Positions 34,713 to 43,209 of a stretch of DNA of 64,000 nucleotides are shown piece after piece. The stretch's first letter is position 1, and the number at the start of each line of letters is the position of its first letter. The notes under the pieces were generated by a model. That model was not told where the DNA came from, did not search any database, and saw only the letters and a list, made by a program, of their open reading frames with translations. The translations under genes and the position numbers were made by a program. Source of the DNA: Curtobacterium flaccumfaciens pv. betae (lineage in GTDB: Bacteria > Actinomycetota > Actinomycetes > Actinomycetales > Microbacteriaceae); assembly GCF_026241855.1 (NCBI RefSeq), contig NZ_JAPJDC010000001.1, positions 2,604,001 to 2,668,000 of the forward strand, given 5' to 3'.

Positions 34713-36727
34713 GCCACCTGTTCCGGGGAGAGGTCGACGGAGAGGCCGGTCATGGACGACCGGGCCTCCGCGATCGTACGGGGTCCGAAGAGCGGGAACG
34801 TCGGGAACGGCTGGTTGAGCACGTACGCCAGCGCGATCGCCGTCGCGGGGACACCGAACTGCTCGCCGAGTTCGCGCGCACGCCGGAGCCGCTCGAAGTT
34901 GTCGTCCGAGTAGTAGCAGCGGACGAGTTCGGCGTCGCTGGTGTCCTCGGGCGTCGCGCGGCCGGTGAAGAACCCGCGGGCCTGCGACGACCACGGCAGC
35001 AGCGGGACCTGGCGTTCCTCGAGCCAGGCCTTCGATGCCGCATCGGTCGCGTGTTCGCAGCCGTCCCACGGCACGTCGTACGCCTCGGCGAGACCGAAGT
35101 GGTTGCTGAGCACCTCGAACTCGTGCTTGCCGTTGGCCCGTGCGTAGGCGTTCGCCTCGTCGAACCGTGCGGGCGTCCAGTTCGAGCCGCCGTACACCCG
35201 GATGCGCCCGGCTCGGCGGTGCTCGTCGAGCACGTCGACGAACTCCCCCACCGGGATGTCGGGGTTGTCGCGGTGCATCATGTAGACGTCCGCGTAGTCG
35301 GTTCCCTGGCGCTCGAGGCTCTCGAGCAGCTGCCGGGTGATCGACTCCGGGTCACAGTGCGGGGTGTGGGCGCCCTTCGTGATGACGACCACGTCCTCGC
35401 GGATCCCCCGGTTCTGGATCCACCTGCCGAGCCTGCCCTCGAGCACCCCGCCGCCGTAGATGTACCCGGTGTCGAACACGTTGCCGCCCTGCTCGACGAA
35501 CAGGTCGAAGATCGCGCTGGCGTGTGCCAGGTCGGGCTGGTTGTCGACACCCATCACCAGGCGGGACATCCGCTTGCCGACGCCCGGCACCTCGCCGTAG
35601 CGCATCGGGTTGCCGTCCTGCACGGTGAGCGGTCGGCCGGACACCGTCGGGATGTCGGCGGTCTCGGCTTCGAAGGGGTAACGCAGGCCGATCGCCGCGC
35701 GCCACCTGTCGAGCGTGCGGGCCGTGGCGAGGGTCTCGTCGATGGTCATCTGCGCCGCTTCGACCCCGCCGGCACGCAGGGCGTCGGTGGTGGCGTCGGC
35801 TTCTCGGGCGTAGGGGTGCTCACCCGCGAACGACAGCGAGCGAGGGGGTTCGTCGACGGTGTGGATCTCGATGGTGGGGTCGTCGCCGAGGGTCCACGGG
35901 TCGGTGAGCACGATGCGACCGCGCGAGCCGTACACCGACACGGCGTTGTCGTCCTGCACGAAGACGCCGGTCCGGACCGTCGCCGTGGTCCCGCCCTTGT
36001 AGGTGAGCTGCGCGACCGTCCACTCGTCGACCCCGGTCGGCCCGAGCGTGCCCGTGGCGGTGAGGTCCACCGGCTCGGCGACGGCGACCCCGGTGGCGGC
36101 CTGCACGATCGCCGCGGCCATCGTCACCGGGTACCCGCCGACGTCGAGGATCCCGCCGCCGGCGGTGTCGACGTCGAACAGGCGACCGGTGCGCTCGCCC
36201 GTCCGGAAGGCGAACGAGGCGTCGACGTGGGTCACGTCGCCGATCACGCCGTCGCGGATCAGCTCGAGCAGCGCCGCGGTCTGCGGGTGGAAGCGGTACA
36301 TGAACGCCTCGACGAGCGGCAGGCCGGCCTGGCGTGCGGCGTCGGTGAGCGCCATCGCGGTGCCGTGGTTCACGGCGAGGGGCTTCTCGCAGAGGACCGC
36401 CTTGCCGGCCTCGAGTGCGGCGAGCACGAGTCGGGCGTGCCCGGTGTGCACGGTCGACACGTAGACGGCGTCCACCCGCGGGTCGGCGAGGACCTCGTCG
36501 TAGGTCCCGGCGGTCACGTCCGCGAACCCGAACCCGGCGGCCTCGTCGGCGAAGCCCTGCGCCCGCTCGGCGGACGAACTGCCGGCCGCGACCAGGACAC
36601 CCCCGCTGGCGGGCAGCTGCGAGAGGAAGCGTCGGGCGATGCTGCCGGGGCCGAGGACGGCCCACCCGGGGCGGTCGGTGGTGGTCGAGGTCGGGGTGGT
36701 GGCGGTGTTCGCCGTCTGCGCTGACAT
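34691..36727 (-). CDS. Fusion of Gfo/Idh/MocA oxidoreductase and aldo/keto reductase
   Basis: 678 aa. Residues about 20-340 form a Gfo/Idh/MocA dehydrogenase: Rossmann start WAVLGPGSIARRF, the EKPLAVNH motif, and GGGILDVGGYPV. Residues about 375-678 form an aldo/keto reductase: DTGYIYGGGVLEGRLG with catalytic Tyr, HRDNPDIPV, and LPWSSQARGFF. The fusion could channel a sugar through two redox steps. ATG 36727 has AAGGATCC upstream. The LacI gene follows; the two operators are in the promoter. Confidence 0.9.
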   Translation of the reverse strand: MSAQTANTATTPTSTTTDRPGWAVLGPGSIARRFLSQLPASGGVLVAAGSSSAERAQGFADEAAGFGFADVTAGTYDEVLADPRVDAVYVSTVHTGHARLVLAALEAGKAVLCEKPLAVNHGTAMALTDAARQAGLPLVEAFMYRFHPQTAALLELIRDGVIGDVTHVDASFAFRTGERTGRLFDVDTAGGGILDVGGYPVTMAAAIVQAATGVAVAEPVDLTATGTLGPTGVDEWTVAQLTYKGGTTATVRTGVFVQDDNAVSVYGSRGRIVLTDPWTLGDDPTIEIHTVDEPPRSLSFAGEHPYAREADATTDALRAGGVEAAQMTIDETLATARTLDRWRAAIGLRYPFEAETADIPTVSGRPLTVQDGNPMRYGEVPGVGKRMSRLVMGVDNQPDLAHASAIFDLFVEQGGNVFDTGYIYGGGVLEGRLGRWIQNRGIREDVVVITKGAHTPHCDPESITRQLLESLERQGTDYADVYMMHRDNPDIPVGEFVDVLDEHRRAGRIRVYGGSNWTPARFDEANAYARANGKHEFEVLSNHFGLAEAYDVPWDGCEHATDAASKAWLEERQVPLLPWSSQARGFFTGRATPEDTSDAELVRCYYSDDNFERLRRARELGEQFGVPATAIALAYVLNQPFPTFPLFGPRTIAEARSSMTGLSVDLSPEQVAWLDLRA

Positions 36728-36744
36728 GCGGATCCTTGTCGTCT

Positions 36745-36826
36745 CGTGAACCTTCACGGTCGGCTCGACGCTAGCCGGTGCGGGAACGATGAGCAATGGT
36801 CCCGCGGCATTTCGTGAGCGTTCACG
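36745..36826 (-). promoter_or_regulatory. LacI-regulated promoter with two operators
   Basis: CGTGAACCTTCACG (36745-36758) and CGTGAGCGTTCACG (36813-36826) are near-identical 14-bp palindromes, 68 bp centre to centre. Between them, on the reverse strand, TTGCTC (36791-36796) and TAGCGT (36768-36773) form a promoter with a 17-bp spacer. One operator is upstream of -35, the other downstream of -10. Confidence 0.62.
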
Positions 36827-36882
36827 GCGACCACGGAGGAGCTGGCGTCCGCGCCCCCCGGAACTGCTCCTAGACTCTCGGC

Positions 36883-37431
36883 ATGGCCAGTGCCCGCGAC
36901 CGTGTCCTCGACAGCTTCGTCGCCATCGTGTGCGAGGAAGGCGAGCGTCCCGCCACGCTCGACGCCGTCGCCGCGCGCGCCGGTGTCTCGAAGGGCGGGC
37001 TGCTCTACCACTTCGGCTCCAAGGCCGCCCTGGTCGAGGGGCTCTGCGAACGGCTGTCGGACCTGTCCGCGATCGACGTCGAGCGCATGCAGGAGGCCGA
37101 GGACGGCGCCGCGCGCTACTTCGTCCGCAACTGCCTGTTCGTCGGCAGCGAGCTGGACCTCGCCCTGCTCGCCGCGAGCCGCCTGCAGCAGGCCGGTTAC
37201 GAAGAGGCCGGACGGACCCTCGACGACACCGAGAACGCCTGGCTCGCGACCCTCGTCGACGCCCTCGGCGACGAGCCGACCGCGCAGGCCGTCAAGCTCC
37301 TCGGCGACGGGCTGTACCACCAGGCCTCACTCGGTGCCGCGAGCGAGGTGCGACCGAAGCGGGGCAGCGTCGACATGGAGACCCTGCTCACCGTCGTCGA
37401 CCGTCTGATCGCGACGCGACCGGGAGCGTGA
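36883..37431 (+). CDS. TetR-family transcriptional regulator
   Basis: 182 aa. HTH region RVLDSFVAIVCEEGERPATLDAVAARAGVSKGGLLYHFGSKAALVEGL. The C-terminal domain has no assigned ligand. ATG 36883 is 6 nt after TAGACT (36871-36876), suggesting a leaderless transcript. No obvious target gene is adjacent, apart from the small membrane protein downstream. Confidence 0.9.
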   Translation: MASARDRVLDSFVAIVCEEGERPATLDAVAARAGVSKGGLLYHFGSKAALVEGLCERLSDLSAIDVERMQEAEDGAARYFVRNCLFVGSELDLALLAASRLQQAGYEEAGRTLDDTENAWLATLVDALGDEPTAQAVKLLGDGLYHQASLGAASEVRPKRGSVDMETLLTVVDRLIATRPGA

Positions 37432-37497
37432 ACCGGCACACCTCCGGCTGGGGATAGACTGGGGAACGATCCACTCGTCGACACCCGGAGGTATCCC

Positions 37498-37668
37498 GTG
37501 GGCCGCGTCATCGCCGCTGTTTTCTCGATCCTGCTGCTGCTGGTGTCGATGTACCTGTTCGGGTTCGCCTTCCAGGTGGAGTCGGGCCAGGCCTTCGTCT
37601 TCATGGCTGGCGTGCTCCTGATGAGCCTCTCCTTCTTCCTGCCGATCCACGTGTTCGGCAAGCGCTGA
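37498..37668 (+). CDS. Small two-helix membrane protein (56 aa)
   Basis: GTG 37498 preceded by GGAGG at a good distance opens a 56-codon frame: MGRVIAAVFSILLLLVSMYL then FGFAFQVESGQAFVFMAGVL and LMSLSFFLPIHVFGKR. Two hydrophobic helices with a short loop; no family recognised. The strong ribosome-binding site and terminator downstream support a real gene. Confidence 0.65.
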   Translation: MGRVIAAVFSILLLLVSMYLFGFAFQVESGQAFVFMAGVLLMSLSFFLPIHVFGKR

Positions 37669-37737
37669 CCAGCAAGCACAGACCAGCAACGCTGATCAGC
37701 AAGCACTCACCAGCAAGCACTGACCAGCTAGCACAGA
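37668..37737. repeat. Short tandem repeat (ACCAGCAAGCAC units)
   Basis: About five imperfect copies of a 13-15 bp unit, ACCAGCAAGCACTG, run from the stop codon of the small membrane gene to the terminator. Probably replication slippage. Confidence 0.6.
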
Positions 37738-37774
37738 ACGGCCCCGCACCTCACCGGTGCGGGGCCGTTCTGTG
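37732..37774. terminator. Bidirectional terminator before ribH
   Basis: 19-bp perfect arms (37732-37750, 37756-37774) around TCACC, between the convergent small membrane gene and ribH; AACGGCCCCGCACC core. Confidence 0.82.
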
Positions 37775-37790
37775 TGGGGTGTCCGGCGCC

Positions 37791-38270
37791 TCAGACCAGG
37801 ACGCGCAGGGACCGCAGCGTCACCGCGGTGCTGATCGCCGCGTGTGCGGCCTCGGCGCCCTTGTCCTCCTTGGAGTCGGGCAGTCCGGCGCGGTCGAGTC
37901 CCTGCTGCTCGTCGTCCAGCGTGAGCACACCGAACCCGACGGGCTTGCCGGTGTCGATCGCGACCTGCGTCAGGCCGCTCGTCGCCGCGCCCGACACGTA
38001 CTCGAAGTGCGGGGTGCCACCGCGGATGATCACGCCGAGCGCGACCGCCGCGTCGAAACCGGCCTCGAGCGCGGTCTTCGCGACCACGGGCAGCTCGAAG
38101 CTGCCGGGGACGGGGATGACGTCGGCCGTCGCCCCGAGCCGCTCGACCTCGCGCTGCGCCCCGGCCAGCAGGCCCGCCGCGATCGTGTCGTGCCACTGTC
38201 CGGCGATGATGGCCACCCGGATCCCGGTGCCGTCGACCTGGTCGCGGTCCGCCGCGCCTGCTCCGCTCAT
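37791..38270 (-). CDS. ribH: RibH, lumazine synthase
   Basis: Condenses 5-amino-6-ribitylamino-uracil with dihydroxybutanone phosphate. 159 aa. Signature blocks are [15 protein letters not shown] and [32 protein letters not shown] completes the family core. ATG 38270 overlaps the ribB stop as ATGA. Last gene of the riboflavin operon. Confidence 0.96.
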   Translation of the reverse strand: MSGAGAADRDQVDGTGIRVAIIAGQWHDTIAAGLLAGAQREVERLGATADVIPVPGSFELPVVAKTALEAGFDAAVALGVIIRGGTPHFEYVSGAATSGLTQVAIDTGKPVGFGVLTLDDEQQGLDRAGLPDSKEDKGAEAAHAAISTAVTLRSLRVLV

Positions 38271-38956
38271 CGTGTCGTTCCTTCCGTGGGCGCTGCGGTC
38301 GCTGCCGCCGCCCGGTCTGCCGCGTCCAGCCACTCGGCGAGCGCGGCGATGGTGATGACGGGCACGCCCTCGCGTGCCCCGAGTCCGACGAGTGCCGGCA
38401 GCCGCATCATGCTGCCGTCCTCGTCGACGATCTCGCAGATCGCCGCAGCGGGCCGGAGTCCGGCCGCGGTGACGAGCTCGATCGCTGCTTCGGTGTGCCC
38501 GGCGCGCTCGCGGACCCCACCCGGTCGTGCACGCAGGGGCACCACATGTCCGGGGCGGTGCAGGTCGTCGCGCACCGAGGTCGGGTCGGCGAGGACCCGC
38601 AGGGTGCGGGCGCGGTCGTGGGCGCTGATGCCCGTGGTCACGCCGACGGCGGCGTCGACGGTGACCGTGTAGGCCGTACCGCGGACGTCCTCGTTGTGCG
38701 CCACCATCGGCGGCAGGTCGAGGGCGTCGGCGATCTCGGTGCTGACCGGCGCGCAGATGAACCCGGACGAGTGCGCCACGGTCCACGCGATCCACTCCGG
38801 CGAGGCGAGCTCGGCGGACAGGATGACGTCGCCCTCGTTCTCGCGGTCCTCGTCGTCGACGACGATCACCGGGCGACCGGCCGCGATCGACGCGATCGCG
38901 GTCTCGATGCTCGACAACCCGAGTGCCTGCGGGGCGGCACCGACCTCGGCGACCAT
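38267..38956 (-). CDS. ribB: RibB, 3,4-dihydroxy-2-butanone-4-phosphate synthase
   Basis: Makes the four-carbon precursor from ribulose 5-phosphate. 229 aa. The metal and substrate motif [10 protein letters not shown] is near residue 38, and [25 protein letters not shown] is the second. There is no GTP cyclohydrolase II domain, unlike the common RibBA fusion, so ribA must be elsewhere. ATG 38956 forms TGATG with the ribE stop; GTG 38959 is also possible. Confidence 0.95.
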   Translation of the reverse strand: MVAEVGAAPQALGLSSIETAIASIAAGRPVIVVDDEDRENEGDVILSAELASPEWIAWTVAHSSGFICAPVSTEIADALDLPPMVAHNEDVRGTAYTVTVDAAVGVTTGISAHDRARTLRVLADPTSVRDDLHRPGHVVPLRARPGGVRERAGHTEAAIELVTAAGLRPAAAICEIVDEDGSMMRLPALVGLGAREGVPVITIAALAEWLDAADRAAAATAAPTEGTTR

Positions 38957-39609
38957 CACCGGGCCTCCGATCCGACGGTCTCGAGCGACTGCGCCGCGGC
39001 GTCGAGCCGCAGCATGCGGCGGACGTGCCGGGCCAGGACGTCGGTCTCGACGTTCACCCGGTCCCCCGGCACGCGGAGCCCGAGCGTCGTCGCCTCGAGC
39101 GTCTCGGGGATCAGGCTCACCTCGAACCAGGCCGCGTCGGGCGCGGTGTCCTCGGGCGAGACCGCGCTGACCGTGAGCGAGACGCCGTCGAGCGCGACGG
39201 AACCCTTGTCGACCACGAGCGGGCTGAGCGCCGGCGCGAGCGAGAACCGCACGCGCCGCCAGCCGTCACCGTCGGCCGTCTCGAGCACGGTGGCGGTGCC
39301 GTCGATGTGACCCTGCACGATGTGCCCGCCCAGGCGGTCGCCCACCGAGGCGGCGCGCTCGAGGTTCAGGCGGTCCCCCACCCGGAGTGCGCCGTGGGCG
39401 CTCATGTCGAGGGTCTGCTTCATGACGAAGGCGGTGAAGGTCTCGGGGGTCTGCTCGACGACGGTCAGGCAGACACCACTCGTCGCGATCGAGTCGCCGT
39501 GCCGGGCGTCCTGCACGACGACGGGGCCGTGCACGGTGAGCGCGACGGAGTCGCCCTGCTGCTCGACGGCGGTGACGGTGCCGAGTTCCTCGATGATGCC
39601 GGTGAACAC
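38956..39609 (-). CDS. ribE: RibE, riboflavin synthase (alpha chain)
   Basis: Dismutates two lumazine molecules to riboflavin. 217 aa. Each of the two lumazine-synthase-like barrels has its repeat: [12 protein letters not shown] and [14 protein letters not shown], with GVCLTVVEQ and [12 protein letters not shown] 39609 is preceded by GAGAGGAC. First gene after the FMN riboswitch, so the whole operon should be turned off by FMN. Confidence 0.95.
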   Translation of the reverse strand: MFTGIIEELGTVTAVEQQGDSVALTVHGPVVVQDARHGDSIATSGVCLTVVEQTPETFTAFVMKQTLDMSAHGALRVGDRLNLERAASVGDRLGGHIVQGHIDGTATVLETADGDGWRRVRFSLAPALSPLVVDKGSVALDGVSLTVSAVSPEDTAPDAAWFEVSLIPETLEATTLGLRVPGDRVNVETDVLARHVRRMLRLDAAAQSLETVGSEAR

Positions 39610-39666
39610 TGGTGTCCTCTCAACGGGACTCCGGGGGCGTTCGACGATCGTCGGCATCGACGGACG

Positions 39667-39697
39667 GGTCGCACCCCACGGGTCGTGGGGTCGTCCT
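39667..39697 (-). promoter_or_regulatory. Expression-platform hairpin of the FMN riboswitch
   Basis: ACCCCACG...CGTGGGGT pairs just downstream of the aptamer and about 60 nt upstream of ribE. It may be the terminator or sequestering helix of the switch; not proven. Confidence 0.5.
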
Positions 39698-39704
39698 GTC
39701 CGCC

Positions 39705-39840
39705 CAGCGCGCCTCCCATCCGGACTTTCACCGTCGGTCCCGGAATCCCACCGGGTCAACCTCTGTCGGGTTCGCACCCGTCATCAGTTCGTGGACTGTC
39801 ACCACCGGCTCGGAATTACACCGACCCCGGAGCGCTTGCG
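39705..39840 (-). ncRNA. FMN riboswitch (RFN element)
   Basis: On the reverse strand the conserved RFN segments appear in order: GGGGTCGGTGTAATTCC, GGTGACAGTCC, GATGACGGGTGCGAACCC, and GTGAAAGTCCGGATGGGAG. They match the six-stem aptamer that binds FMN. It stands upstream of ribE-ribB-ribH. Confidence 0.93.
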
Positions 39841-39919
39841 TAGTCGAACGATACCCCAGGCCGCTGACGGCCGCGCCACGGTGTCAGCGCCGTCGTAACC
39901 GGGCGTCTCCCCCGGGCAT

Positions 39920-39960
39920 GGTGACCGAGGGGCGCCACGGTGTGACGCCCCTCGGTCACC
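39920..39960 (-). terminator. Terminator after the chaplin-like repeat gene
   Basis: 15-bp arms (39920-39934, 39946-39960) around an 11-nt loop, starting 7 bp after the stop codon. Confidence 0.8.
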
Positions 39961-39966
39961 CGCCGG

Positions 39967-41700
39967 TCAGTGCCGGCGACGGAGCATGAGCGTGCCCGCT
40001 CCGGCGAGGAGCAGCAGGAGCGCGAACCCGGCCGGCAGGACCGGCGAGCCGGCTCCCGTGTAGGCGAGCTCCGGCTGGCCGTCACCGGCCGCGGCGGCTG
40101 GCGCGACGGTCACGGCGCTCGCCCGGACCCCGCCGGTGGCAGCGGTCGTGGTGGTCACCACACCCGCCGTGGAGGCCCGGGTCGGCTCGACGACGCCGAC
40201 CACGCCGACCGGGATGGTCGCCGTGCCGGGCGTGGTGCCGGTGTCGGTGCCCGTCCCGTCGGTGGGGACGGTTCCCGGGTCGGTGCCCGGGTCGGTGCCC
40301 GGGTCGGTGCCCGGGTCGGTACCGGGGTCGGTACCGGGGTCGGTACCGGGGTCGGTACCGGGGTCGGTGCCCGGGTCGGTACCGGGGTCCGTACCGGTGC
40401 CGGTGCCGGGGGTGGTGCTGGTGCCGTCACCGACGATGCCGATCCCGTTGCCGCCGATGGTGATCGGCAGGCTGATCACCGGGGTGACCTGGGTGCCGGA
40501 GAGCAGGCCGCCGTCGCCGGAGGTCGAACCGCCGGTCGTCGGGGTCGTGGTGCCGGTGGCCGGAGCCGTCGTGCCGCCGGTGCTCGTGCCGTCGCCGAGG
40601 ACGCCGATGCCGTTGCCACCGATCGTCACCGGGACGTCGACGACCGGGGACACCTGCGTGCCCGAGGCCGTGCCGTCCGAACCCGAGGTCGAACCACCGG
40701 CCGCCGGAGCAGTCCCAGTGCCCGTGCCCGCGGCGGGCGTCGTGCCCGTCGCGGTGCCCGTCCCGAGCAGTCCGATGCCGTTGTCCGCGACCGTGACCGG
40801 GATCGAGACCACCGGGGACACCTGCGTGCCCGAGGCCGTGCCGTCCGAACCCGAGGTCGAACCACCGGCCGCCGGTGCAGTCCCGGTCCCGGTACCCGTG
40901 CCCGCGGCAGGCGTCGTGCCCGTCGAGGTCCCGTCACCGAGGACGCCGATGCCGTTGCCACCGATCGTCACCGGGACGTCGACCAGGCCGGTCACCTGGG
41001 TGCCGGAGAGCAGTCCGTCGGTGCCCGAGGTGCTGGGTGCCGACGGTGCTTCGGCAGCCGGCGCCGGAGTGGTCGCCGCCGGGGCGGTCGACGTCGAGGT
41101 GCCGTCGCCGAGGACGCCGATCCCGTTGCCGGCCACCGTCACGGGGACGGTCACGGTCGGGGCGACCTGGGTGCCGGAAGCCGTGCCGTCCTCGCCCGAG
41201 GTGCTCGGAGCCGGAGCGGCAGGAGCCGGAGCGGCAGGAGCCGGAGCGGCAGGAGCAGGAGCAGCAGGCGCCGGTGCCGGAGCCGGAGCCGATGCTGCAG
41301 GCGTCGGAGCTGCCGCGGGTGCGGCGGCCGAGACGGCGTCACCGGCGACGGCCACGGCGTTGCCGCCCACCGTCACCGGTGCCGCGACGTCCGGCACCAC
41401 CTGGGTGCCCGAGAGCGTGCCGTCCTCGCCCGAGGTGCTGGGGGAAGGAGCGGTCGTGGCCGGAGCCGGAGCCGGAGCGGCGGGCGTGGACCCAGTCGCC
41501 GTCGACACTGCGTCGCCGAGCACGGCGATCGCGTTGCTGCCGAGGGACACCGGGGCGTCCACGGCGGGGGCCACCTGGGTGCCCGAGACGATGCCGTCGG
41601 CACCGGATGTCGTGGCCGCGTTCGCCGCAGCCGTGCCGCCGAGCGTGAGCCCGCCGACGAAGAGGGCGAACCAGAGCCCTCTGGAGACGTACTTGTTCAT
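39967..41700 (-). CDS. Secreted protein with seven chaplin-like repeats and LAYTG sorting signal
   Basis: 577 aa. Signal peptide at residues 1-30 (LWFALFVGGLTLGGTAAANA). Seven repeats of about 40 residues follow, each with TSGxDGxxSGTQVxPxVxxP and (V/I)T(V/I)xGNxIxVLGD, which resembles the Streptomyces chaplin core but has no cysteine; they are separated by Ala/Pro/Thr/Gly linkers. Then come about ten DPGT units, a Thr-rich stem and ELAYTG, a hydrophobic helix and RRRH, the anchor of a class E sortase substrate. Function is inferred: a wall-anchored fibrillar or surface-active protein. Confidence 0.85.
   Translation of the reverse strand: MNKYVSRGLWFALFVGGLTLGGTAAANAATTSGADGIVSGTQVAPAVDAPVSLGSNAIAVLGDAVSTATGSTPAAPAPAPATTAPSPSTSGEDGTLSGTQVVPDVAAPVTVGGNAVAVAGDAVSAAAPAAAPTPAASAPAPAPAPAAPAPAAPAPAAPAPAAPAPSTSGEDGTASGTQVAPTVTVPVTVAGNGIGVLGDGTSTSTAPAATTPAPAAEAPSAPSTSGTDGLLSGTQVTGLVDVPVTIGGNGIGVLGDGTSTGTTPAAGTGTGTGTAPAAGGSTSGSDGTASGTQVSPVVSIPVTVADNGIGLLGTGTATGTTPAAGTGTGTAPAAGGSTSGSDGTASGTQVSPVVDVPVTIGGNGIGVLGDGTSTGGTTAPATGTTTPTTGGSTSGDGGLLSGTQVTPVISLPITIGGNGIGIVGDGTSTTPGTGTGTDPGTDPGTDPGTDPGTDPGTDPGTDPGTDPGTDPGTDPGTVPTDGTGTDTGTTPGTATIPVGVVGVVEPTRASTAGVVTTTTAATGGVRASAVTVAPAAAAGDGQPELAYTGAGSPVLPAGFALLLLLAGAGTLMLRRRH
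40265..40395. repeat. 12-bp tandem repeat encoding DPGT
   Basis: Units of GGGTCGGTRCCC or close variants (12 bp, reading DPGT on the reverse strand) repeat about ten times. Because the unit is four codons, copy-number change would keep the frame. Confidence 0.85.
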
Positions 41701-41787
41701 GGTCGTACTCCCTGATCGAGATCGTCACCGACCGCGGACGCAGCCGGGATGTGTGCGTGCCTGCCGTGGCGGACAGGCGCACCGATC

Positions 41788-43098
41788 TCAGTCAGGGGCG
41801 ACGTCGTGCTCGCCGACGACGGATGCGGGGACCGCGTCGTCGGAGAGCGTGCCGCGAGACCCCGCGGCGAGGGAGACGATGTCGTCGGTCGAGCCGACGA
41901 TGCCGACGGCTGCTGCGCCGCCGGAGGTCGAGGAGGCACTGCCGCCGAGCACACCGGCGTCGGCTCCGTCGAACGGGAGCCCGTGGCCCTCGCCGTCCGC
42001 GGGGACGAGCAGCGCGCGCCCACCGAGGGTCGCGTCCTGCGCCTCGACGGCCGCGGCGAGCGGGCCGACCGTGACCGTCGTGGCGACTGCGACGACCGGC
42101 TCCGACGGGCGGAGCCCGGCAGAGCGGTGGCCCAGGGCATCGGCGGCGACGGCGCGTGCGGGCGCCGAGGTGCCCTGCGCGGGGACCGTTCCGGGCCGGA
42201 CGGGGGCGTTCGCGACCGGCACCGACGGGACGGGCCCGGCGGACGGGTTCGAACCGCCGCCCACCGGGAGCGCGGGGACGTCGACGACGGGGGCCGTGCC
42301 TCCTGGCAGGGTGCCGCCGACGGACGGGACGACGCCCCCGACCACGTCGGGGACGGTGCCCACGGTCGTGCCGACCGAGCCGAGCGTGTCGTCGACGAGG
42401 CCCGTGACCGGGCCGGTGACGGTGCCGAGGGTGTCGTCACCGAGGACCGTGCCGACCACCGGGACGCTGCCGACCACGTCGTCGACGGTGTCGACGACGG
42501 CGGTCACGGGGCGCGTGTCGGAGACGCGTTCCACGGTGCCGGTGACGGGGCGCAGGACGTTCGCGACGGTGTCGGTGACCGGCCGGGAGGCACTGGTCAC
42601 CTGGTCGACGACCTGTCGCACCGGGCGCGTGGCCGGGCCGGCCGCGGGGGCGGTCGTGGTGGGCGCGGCAGCCGGGGTGGTCGCGACCGGAGCGGGGCTC
42701 GACGGCGCGGCGGGGGCCGCGGCAGGTGCGGGTGCCGCGGGCACCTGAGCGGGTGCGGGCGCGGGGGCCGGAGCGGGCGCGGGGGCCGGAGCGGGCGCAG
42801 CAGGAGCAGGTGCAGGTGCGGGCGCGGGTGCGGGCGCCACGGCCTTTCGGACGGGAGCCGTCACGCCGCCGACGACCTTGCCGACCTCCCCGGTCACGCC
42901 CTGCACGGTGCCACCGACGCCGTCCACGACGCCGCCGACGAGGCCGCGCTGCTCGGTCGGTACGGCCGAGGTCGTCGCGGCGGAGGCCGGTCGCGCGCCG
43001 AGCAGCAGGGACAGCAGCACGAGGGCGGCGAGGGTCCCGACGCCCAGCAGGACGATGCGGAGTGCGGCGCGCCAGGGTGCGCGCAACCGGTGGTCCAT
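41788..43098 (-). CDS. Secreted Pro/Ala- and Val/Gly-rich protein
   Basis: 436 aa, no family. Signal peptide/anchor in residues 1-41 (IVLLGVGTLAALVLLSLLLG then PASA). After it come short Val-Gly-rich runs (GLVGGVVDGVGGTVQGV), a Pro/Ala linker with PAPAPAPAP, and Val-Asp-Gly-rich segments (TVGTVPDVVGGVVPSVGG). No sorting signal at the C-terminus, so it is probably released or held by the neighbour. ATG 43098 has AGGAGGTGAG upstream. It is 87 bp upstream of the chaplin-like gene in the same direction, likely one unit. Confidence 0.7.
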   Translation of the reverse strand: MDHRLRAPWRAALRIVLLGVGTLAALVLLSLLLGARPASAATTSAVPTEQRGLVGGVVDGVGGTVQGVTGEVGKVVGGVTAPVRKAVAPAPAPAPAPAPAAPAPAPAPAPAPAPAPAQVPAAPAPAAAPAAPSSPAPVATTPAAAPTTTAPAAGPATRPVRQVVDQVTSASRPVTDTVANVLRPVTGTVERVSDTRPVTAVVDTVDDVVGSVPVVGTVLGDDTLGTVTGPVTGLVDDTLGSVGTTVGTVPDVVGGVVPSVGGTLPGGTAPVVDVPALPVGGGSNPSAGPVPSVPVANAPVRPGTVPAQGTSAPARAVAADALGHRSAGLRPSEPVVAVATTVTVGPLAAAVEAQDATLGGRALLVPADGEGHGLPFDGADAGVLGGSASSTSGGAAAVGIVGSTDDIVSLAAGSRGTLSDDAVPASVVGEHDVAPD

Positions 43099-43209
43099 GC
43101 GCTCACCTCCTGATCTCGGCTGCGCACGTAGAGTGGTTGACCGGCAATGTACGCCGATCCGGTCCGGAACACACCCTGTTTCGGAAGAAATTCTCAGGAA
43201 GGGCCGTCC

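Noticed and set aside
37668..37737. Tandem repeat as a regulatory operator array
   Set aside because: It lies between a stop codon and a terminator and has no regular symmetry; slippage is simpler.
40265..40395. Tandem repeats as a CRISPR array
   Set aside because: Units are contiguous 12-mers with no spacers and encode DPGT in frame; no cas genes.
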